In this document: in pieces, positions 57,510 to 64,000 of the stretch
Position numbering within the stretch: the stretch's first letter is position 1
How the letters are laid out: each line of letters opens with the position of its first letter
Origin: Callorhinus ursinus
Taxonomy: Eukaryota > Chordata > Mammalia > Carnivora > Otariidae
DNA: 64,000 nt
Direction of reading: 5' to 3'
Assembly: GCF_003265705.1 (NCBI RefSeq)
Contig: NW_020313057.1
Coordinates: 3,259,893-3,323,892 of the forward strand
Notes under the pieces: model-generated
What the model was told of the DNA's origin: nothing
Databases searched by the model: none
What the model saw: only the letters and a program-made list of their open reading frames with translations
Made by a program: the position numbers and the translations under genes

Positions 57510-59689
57510 AGAGACGTGGCGGGCTGTTTGTTTTGCGTGGAGCAATTGCTCCAAAGAAAAGGAGATGTTTGTTTTCATTGTACATAGCATCCCTTCTGGT
57601 GGCCCTGTTTTCCTGAAAAATTTGAATTCCTGGGACAGTAGAATACTAGGTCGTGGGTAAAATTTTTTTCTTAACAGAGAATGATGAGAAATTTGAAACA
57701 AATTTTTGCCAGCTGTGCATGTGGGGGTGCTGTGAGAGATGAGATAGGAGGGTAGAGACTGGGGTGGGGACTTCCCTTTGGAATCGGGATGGGAAGATGT
57801 GAGTGCCTGGGGAGAAAAGCAGGGGCTGCAAGCAGATGCATTAGTGCGACACAGCTGCAAATTTCCTCTGTGGGGTGACCGTGTCTTCAAAGGAGGCTTT
57901 GATGCCTGGAGGGTTTAAATTATGCCCCCATTGAAGAGAATTCCCTCTGTTGTGTTGTCGCTGTTTCACATAACTTGCTATCATTTTGGATTTATTTTTA
58001 ATACTACGGATTTAGGCTCGAAACGACTCTGTTAATTTTCTGAAACGTGCTTACTTTATGGTAACCCTTGGCAGTGATGATCCTGTAAAATAATAAGGAT
58101 TTGTCCTTCTTCGGAGTACTAAATTCACTTTTGGGGATGACTGAAGTTGATACAAAGCTAGCTGTCCTTGGTATGTTGGGCTCGTTCATGGAGGGACAAA
58201 ATGCCTACACCCCCGCAGGGGTGGAATGCTTTGTGGGTCTCAGAAACCCCGAAGCTCCTGTTTGAATCACGGCAGTCCCCTCTGTGGGCTGTAGAGTCTA
58301 CTCAGACATCCTGGTTTAAGGTGGGATCTAACAGCCATAAGGCAAATAGCTTCATAAAATAGCTCTCTTGATAGATAAGCAACCTGCTGCATCTTATAAA
58401 GGGGAACAGGGTTGAATTCGAGTCACTTTTTCTGGCTGGTATACTTACTACTCTGATTTTTAAATGTAAGGAAAGCACAGTTGAAAGTTTAAAATATGAG
58501 GGTCTATTTAGAATGCAGGTGGGCTTGATTTCCTGACTTGTAGTGAGTGACGTTCTTTCTGCCACTTGAATACTGATGAAAAAAAAAAAGCTTCACTTCC
58601 TATTCTGTTTGTCTATAGGTCTTTATTTTGAGACATATGTCTTGTGCTCAATATCAGAGTCATCAACTAATATATAGTAAGTGTCTATCGAATGCTCCCT
58701 TCTATACCAATAGCTTTAGAGCGTAGGACTAACAGTTACAGCAAATGTTAAAAGTATATCAGGCTTATATTGGATATGATTTTAGGTTTTGTTGAGAATG
58801 TCCTGACCTTTGTGGTAACTAAGTTTATATCATGTGTTCTGTGCACAACTAGTCATTTAGAAACATGAATTGTACACACTGGAGTTCCAGAACGTGGCAA
58901 TACTTAGGAGAGAGTTATCTGGGCATAGGCACAAAAAAATTCCATAGGAACCTTTATTTAACCATTAGAATCTCCAGATGGATGTTTGCTAGATCGTGGA
59001 TTTTTAATAAATCCAGATGTATGCAGTTACTATTTCTGTTATTCATTGTTAACCAATTTAAGAAAAATGGACAGCCTACGAACACAGCGTCATACATAAA
59101 ACATTGTCACATGTGTTGGCATCTACTTACGTTCAAAACACACAGACCTATTTTCTGCCCGTGGGCACACACCCGTGTTACCTGCGTCTTAGATCTGCAA
59201 GCTGCTGGGCCCTTAGGAGAAAGCACACACATCACTGGAGCGTCAGACATCCTATTCATCTCAGTTGCTGGAGGTGAAGCGATGGGGCTGGGACTCCGTG
59301 GCTCACAGGAAGAGTGTCCCTGCATTCCTTATGAGCTGCCCATCTCCCCTTCCACTCTAAGGGAGGTTGACACTAACTGGAACCTAGGATGAATGTGTCA
59401 ATTCCAACTGGGCCTTTTATACTGTTGCCGACTTGATGACGATTTTCAGAATCAGAGTCAAACATTTGTGTAAAAGGAGGGCAGGAAAGGGGAGACACGG
59501 AATCTGCTTTAAGGGCAGATACCGAGAACCCGCACTCTTTTCTTTGGACTCCCTGACTTAAAAGCAGTGGCCCTTTTCCAGTTACATCAGCAGCCTAGAG
59601 GGTGACGGACATCCGGGCTGCTTTCCATTGTCTCGCGATATGTGATGATCTTAAGATCTCGCGTCCGTACCGTCTGTAATTACTCCAAT
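57510..59689. other. Non-coding DNA without recognised features
   Basis: The plus-strand frame 58865-59392 (175 codons) has no domain. No repeat was recognised. Confidence 0.4.
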
Positions 59690-59880
59690 GCACTTTTATA
59701 TTCGTTACTTCGTATTACGATCCTGAGTTGTTGGCGAGACACAGAGAATAGGGGTTATCACTCTTGTCCTGTAGGAACAGGGAAGCCAAGGCACGGAGGG
59801 GTTTAATCATCTGTCCAGGGACATAGAGTCGACCCCAGAGCAGGACCCATGTCTAAGGACCCAGTATCTTCTGTCCCTGT
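59690..59880 (-). repeat. Possible MIR SINE, minus strand (diverged)
   Basis: 'ggggttatcactcttgtcctgtaggaacagggaagccaaggcacggaggggtttaatcatctgtccagggacatagag' resembles the reverse complement of the MIR core ('ccattttacagatgaggaaactgaggcacagagaggttaagtaacttgcccaaggtcacac'). Confidence 0.6.
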
Positions 59881-59884
59881 TTCA

Positions 59885-60450
59885 TCACCTTTGCTTCCTG
59901 GGGGAACATCAACATGGCAGCCTGCCCCCAAGCAAAGGATTGTAAGCAACTTGTCACCAGAACGTCTCATGAAAGGGAATATAGAAGACTCACGACCGAG
60001 GAGACCGAGGAGAAAACTATTTCCAGGGCTGGTCATGTGCCCTCAGGCACCCAGGAGTGCATAGTTGTTCCTGTTTTCCAACTGCCAGTTGAGTTGAAAG
60101 AAAAGAAGCACACCTTTTTAACAATGCTGTCTAGACTCTATCAAATCCTGATTCAGAAACACTCACTCGGGCCGCCAGACCAGGCTCAGTTTTTGTTCAT
60201 AGTTTCACGGACTGCCACGAGCCCATCACGGAGCTAGGTGAGGTGGGAAGAACAGCAGAAATATAAGTACTTTGCTTGGTAAGACAAGAGAGATTAGGGA
60301 TACAGGTTTACATGAACAAAACAGGATTGACATAACAGGGCAAGAATTTAGCTACAAAACAAGAAATGAAGACAATTTAGGTGCTACCGAAAGCAGCCAG
60401 GTGGGGTAGAAAGGGTAGGGCTTGCAGTCCCCGGGTCCCCAAAACTGAGA
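59885..60450. other. Non-coding DNA without recognised features
   Basis: Nothing recognised. Confidence 0.45.
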
Positions 60451-60454
60451 GCCT

Positions 60455-60620
60455 CAGCCTTTACTAATTGTGTGTTCTTGACCAGAGTCACCAGACTTAC
60501 TCAGTGTTCTTAGTTTATACGTCTGCACCAGCCCCTGTTGAGGGCGTTTGTTAAGGATTAGAGGGAATGTATATAAGGACCTAACACAATACCTCACATA
60601 TAGAAAACAATCATTAATGA
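60455..60620 (+). repeat. MIR SINE, plus strand (diverged)
   Basis: 'actaattgtgtgttcttgaccagagtcaccagacttactcagtgttcttagtttatacgtctg' and 'aggattagagggaatgtatataaggacctaacacaatacctcacatatagaaaacaatcattaat' follow the MIR order. Confidence 0.7.
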
Positions 60621-60624
60621 CAGA

Positions 60625-61475
60625 GTATTTTTAAAGCTTGCCTACCTTTGAGTGGAGGAACACTCGGCTTATATTTTTCATAGCTGATGGCCTTGGTCAT
60701 CACACTCTTGGTCACACTTCACTGTCACCTGGAGAGGTCCTTTAGGGATCTTTACCAAGTAAAGCCAAGACAGACAGGATTTCCTGGTGATAATTTGCCT
60801 TGGACTCCCAATTTTATGTAAGACACTTAGAAAACAAAATGTTTCAAATTCATTGCCCGAAAATGCCAACTAACTGAACTTCTCAAGCCCATATGCTTCT
60901 ATAGGGTCCCTTCCTTCCAAAGCCGGATGTTGTTATTCCAGAGGTAAAAATGAACTTCATGGGAAATTCTCATGAATCTAAGAGCACAACATGTAAATGA
61001 ATTAAGGAAAGAGCAAATGTGGACCTTTTTCCTGGGAGTTTGCCTTGGAGCGGGGGAAATGTTTTTATGAAACTACTATGACCCTACACCATGAGGAAAT
61101 GGCATCATGTTGGAAATTACCTTTCTTTAGGGTTCCAAAACCCGAGAATAAGTAGGCAAAGCTTCCTGTGGCCCAGCCTGAGCTGTTTCAGATGTGTGTT
61201 TATGAACGATGCTCCTCTTCCTGCTGATTTATCCTCTCTAGCCTCCAGACCCACATATCCCCAGGAAGGGCTGGACCTCTCTGTTCTCCTGAATGCTAGG
61301 ATGCCTCAGATTCAACATGTCCAGGATGGAATTGGTCATGTCGTTCACAATCCTGCTCCTCCTTCAGTCCACCAGCTACCTGAACACCCCGAGCAGAACC
61401 CAGGTGCCCTCCCTGCCTCCTCCTCCCCCGTGGCTCAGGCCACCATCATCTTTCACTTTCAAACAGTTGCCATTT
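60625..61475. other. Non-coding DNA without recognised features
   Basis: No feature was recognised. The frame 61091-61597 (168 codons) runs into the L2 repeat and has no domain. Confidence 0.4.
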
Positions 61476-61479
61476 GTGT

Positions 61480-62105
61480 TCCCCCAAGTCCATGCTCTGT
61501 GTTGCAGCCGTGTGATCTTTCTAAAACAGAGGCATGGTCGTGTCCACTCATCTACTTAAAACCCTTAAGTGGTTCCTGCTTCAAGATAAGTACTTAGGTA
61601 AATGCCTAAATATAATTACAAGGCCTTCATGATTAGGACCTTGCTACCCTCTCCAGCCTCAGCTCTCCTCCTACTTTACCCTGAGAGTGCTGGACTCCAG
61701 CCACACTGCACACATCTGAGGCTCCTCCAAACCACTATGCTCTCCCTTGCCTCAGGGCTTTTGCATGTGCTTTGGTCGGCCTGACACACACTGCCTCCTC
61801 CCTCTACCTCCTTAACTTCTTAGTCACATCCTTTCAGCCTAAAATTAACACCCTTGGGAAGGCTTTCCAGAACCCTGCCCCCTCCCCAAGTCTGAATGAG
61901 TGCTCTTCCTTTGGGCTCCCTTACCCACTGCATTTTCCCCTACCCACAGCAGCACAGATCACACTGCACTGAATCCCCCTGTTTCCATCCCTTTTGTCAT
62001 GTAAAATCTCCACATGATGACAAGCTCCTTGAGGGCAGGAAACACATCTTGGTCTCTGGCTCATAACAGGAGTGTGATAAATATTCACTAGATGAGAAAA
62101 ATAAA
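61480..62105 (+). repeat. LINE-2 3' region, plus strand, well preserved
   Basis: Landmarks in order: 'tgtgatctttctaaaacagaggcatggtcgtgtccactcatctacttaaaaccc', 'caaggccttcatgattaggaccttgctaccctctccagcc', 'cctcagggcttttgcatgtgctttggtc', 'gatgacaagctccttgagggcaggaaacacatcttgg' and 'gtgataaatattcac'. This is the best L2 in the window. Its open frames do not encode intact L2 protein. Confidence 0.95.
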
Positions 62106-63350
62106 TGAAATCTGAAAGTTTTTTATAAACTTCCCTCAGTGAGAAAATTTGGGAAGAAGAGCAGAATTAAGACATAAACAGAAACAGCCTCATTTTTTTT
62201 TTACATTAAATTACCCCACGCCCAATTATTGCTGACGGGAAATGTGTTTGCTCTTACGTGTTCATACAAGCTGAGGAGACAAATGCTCTAAACTCTTAGA
62301 TCACACCATGTGTCTTAAAGTAGAAGGAAGCGTGTGTGTGAACAACTGACCAGACTCAGACTCAGCTTATATGTCTCTTCACAGAGTAATGTAAATTTGA
62401 CATTTTTATTGGGTGGAAAAAAAAAAAAAAGAAACAAGAAAGCATTCTCTTTTACCACAATTATTTGACTATTTAAGTGAAAGGATTTTTTTTTTTTTTT
62501 TTTTTTTGGTCTTGGAAAGACTGAAATGGTGTGATATTTCTGGAGCAGTATTTTTAACGCAGTATAAATTAAACCTTTTTGCACCCACATTATTCATTAT
62601 TTGATGTGTTATTTCAGGTTGACATATTGCCAGTCTATTATTTTGCAAACCATTACATTATCACAGCTGCTAAGCTGCATAACTTAAGAATTCAGAATAC
62701 AACAGAGTCTCTATAGTCGAGTGTGTGGTGCTTATATTCTGAATGTATTCATGCAGGGAAGTGTGAGACTTTACCAGAAACACATACAGCAGACGGCTTT
62801 TAGTGGATATTTATTACCATTGAAAGCAGACAGCCAAGAAACTGTTCAGACAGATCAGTGTATTCACACATATTATTATCCAACCCCCTCATCCTGCATA
62901 AGGTTTTGTTCCTTCTATAAATATAGCGCTCTCTGGAGAAGAACACGGCCTAGCAGGGACTCCAGTTCTCTGGTTCACAGGCCGAGTGGAAGGCCCTTTT
63001 CCCCCATATTGGCTAGTCCTGTGCAATTCTAAGTGACCCAAACTTGGTGAACTAACATTGATTTTATTTCTTACAGTAGCTTATGTCAAGTTAAACCAGT
63101 GACTTCCCATCTTGGCCAGAATGAGCTTTTCAACCTGCTCGATCATGTAATCTCTGAACACTTTCTGTGGATGTTTTGAAAACAGATCTCTTATAAATTG
63201 CTCTAGCAGAGTGAATACTATCCACCTGTGTAACATTAGAGTTTCTTTGGGCACACAATTAAAAACAGTACACTTTTGTTTGTATTGATTCATTAATGCA
63301 CCTCTGAGAACAATATTATCTTACGTGTATAAAACAATATGGAAGCAACT
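62106..63350. other. Non-coding DNA with facing A and T runs
   Basis: A run of 14 A (62417-62430) and a run of about 22 T (62486-62507) lie 55 bp apart. No SINE or L1 body adjoins either run and no TSD was found. Otherwise nothing was recognised. Confidence 0.5.
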
Positions 63351-63373
63351 ATGGCCATGGACCTTTGTCTTCT

Positions 63374-63389
63374 TTTTTTTTTTTTTTTT
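63374..63389 (-). mobile_element. Tail-only retroinsertion: T run between 17-bp direct repeats
   Basis: ATGGACCTTTGTCTTCT occurs perfectly at 63357-63373 and 63390-63406, separated only by 16 T. This is the exact layout of a minus-strand L1/SINE insertion with its TSD but no body. The inferred bottom-strand nick, GATT/AGAA, is compatible with L1 endonuclease preference. Confidence 0.85.
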
Positions 63390-63514
63390 ATGGACCTTTG
63401 TCTTCTAATCTGGGAGTGGATACACCACATCTGTGGATTTTTCATTCTTTCTTTTCCTTTCTGGTCGCTCAATAGATAACTGCTTCAAAGGACTTGGTCA
63501 GTCATTTTCCTAAG

Positions 63515-63595
63515 CTCCAGAACCTAGAACAGTTCCTGGCATGTATATTGGGCAAATAAATATTTATTGAATGAATGTGAATAGATGAATAAAAA
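63515..63595 (+). repeat. LINE-2/MIR 3' end fragment, plus strand
   Basis: 'agaacctagaacagttcctggcatgtatattgggcaaataaatatttattgaatgaatg' matches the shared L2/MIR terminal block. Confidence 0.75.
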
Positions 63596-63599
63596 GAAT

Positions 63600-64000
63600 G
63601 TCTTCATGGTCATAAACTCAGTCCTTTAATCAAATAGAATTGTCACCCAAAGGATAGGGTTGCAAAGTGCCTGCCTTTCTTATGCAGATGAATATTTGTG
63701 TCATTGTTAGTCCTAAGAGGTGACTTAGGATGCTAGCTCTTCTTGGTAGAGAACTTGCTCATGAAAAACTTACTGAAATTCCTCTACACAATTAACATTT
63801 TGAGTGTGTGGGCTGTTCTCCTCCTTCCTGGTCAGAATCTGTATTTGAGTATTTTGAGAGAGTCAATAAATATGTCTCTGATCTTTTTCCTCTACTGCTT
63901 GCTAACTTCTCTCAAAAATGCCAAGGTCACATTTCCACATGGATAATGCTTCCACATAGTCCTCTGATACCTCTAATGGAACATTAATCGGGAAAACCAA
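63600..64000. other. Non-coding DNA without recognised features
   Basis: Nothing recognised. The frame 63743-63946 has no domain. Confidence 0.45.

Noticed and set aside
58865..59392. 175-codon plus-strand frame
   Set aside because: No domain, no splice signals linked to it; length is near chance for the window.
61091..61597. 168-codon plus-strand frame
   Set aside because: The 3' part lies in an L2 repeat and the rest shows no domain.

Overview
This is nuclear DNA from a mammal of the order Carnivora. The diagnostic signal is the short interspersed repeats: several copies of the carnivoran tRNA-derived SINE (CAN-SINE/SINEC), with a head close to GGGGCGCCTGGGTGGCTCAG, A and B promoter boxes, a CT-rich stretch and an (AATAAA)n-type tail. 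The SINE subfamilies are neither the dog type nor the cat type that I know. Young LINE-1 3' ends of the matching carnivoran type are also present. Together these suggest an arctoid caniform (bear, seal or mustelid), but the species cannot be fixed from the window.

I find no protein-coding gene, tRNA, rRNA or CRISPR array that I can support. The open reading frames are short. Many of them lie inside repeats (L1 ORF2 remnants, SINEs, L2, MIR) and the others look like chance. The window is best read as intergenic or deep intronic DNA. One ATG-donor pair at 57.4 kb is listed as a weak first-exon candidate only.

Layout. 0-5 kb: an ancient MIR, a short L1 3' end, an L1 with an inverted 5' end, an exact second copy of 120 bp of the MIR, an old L1 fragment and a SINE. 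6-10 kb: MIRs, a SINE and ancient L1 ORF2 remnants. 11-12.3 kb: two SINEs with clean target-site duplications (TSDs). 13-20 kb: a (GT)n microsatellite, MaLR-type LTRs, an unassigned LTR-like repeat split by a SINE, facing MIRs, a SINE and a candidate retroviral LTR. 22-28 kb: a SINE stub, another LTR, old L1 and MIR pieces and a SINE. 30.7-32 kb: an LTR split by a young L1 that holds a 400-base assembly gap. 33.8-36.7 kb: a SINE, an L2 end and an old L1 3' end. 39.4-45.3 kb: a long decayed L1M on the minus strand, itself split by a young L1 3' end. 47.7-51.4 kb: an L2 split by an L1, a 30-nt U6 snRNA fragment with perfect TSDs, a MIR, a SINE and a GGAA tract. 51.4-64 kb: mostly single-copy DNA with MIR and L2 pieces, a (CA)n microsatellite and, at 63.4 kb, an insertion made only of a T run between perfect 17-bp direct repeats.

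The window holds no gene set that works together. What it records is L1-driven retrotransposition over a long time: canonical SINE and L1 insertions, twin-priming inversion, insertion of a small-RNA fragment, a tail-only insertion, nested insertions and one recent copy-paste of a 120-bp segment. I saw no undescribed multi-gene system. The most unusual objects are the U6 fragment, the tail-only insertion and the 120-bp duplicate. All repeat boundaries come from reading and memory of the families, without alignment, so ancient-repeat edges are good to perhaps tens of bases.
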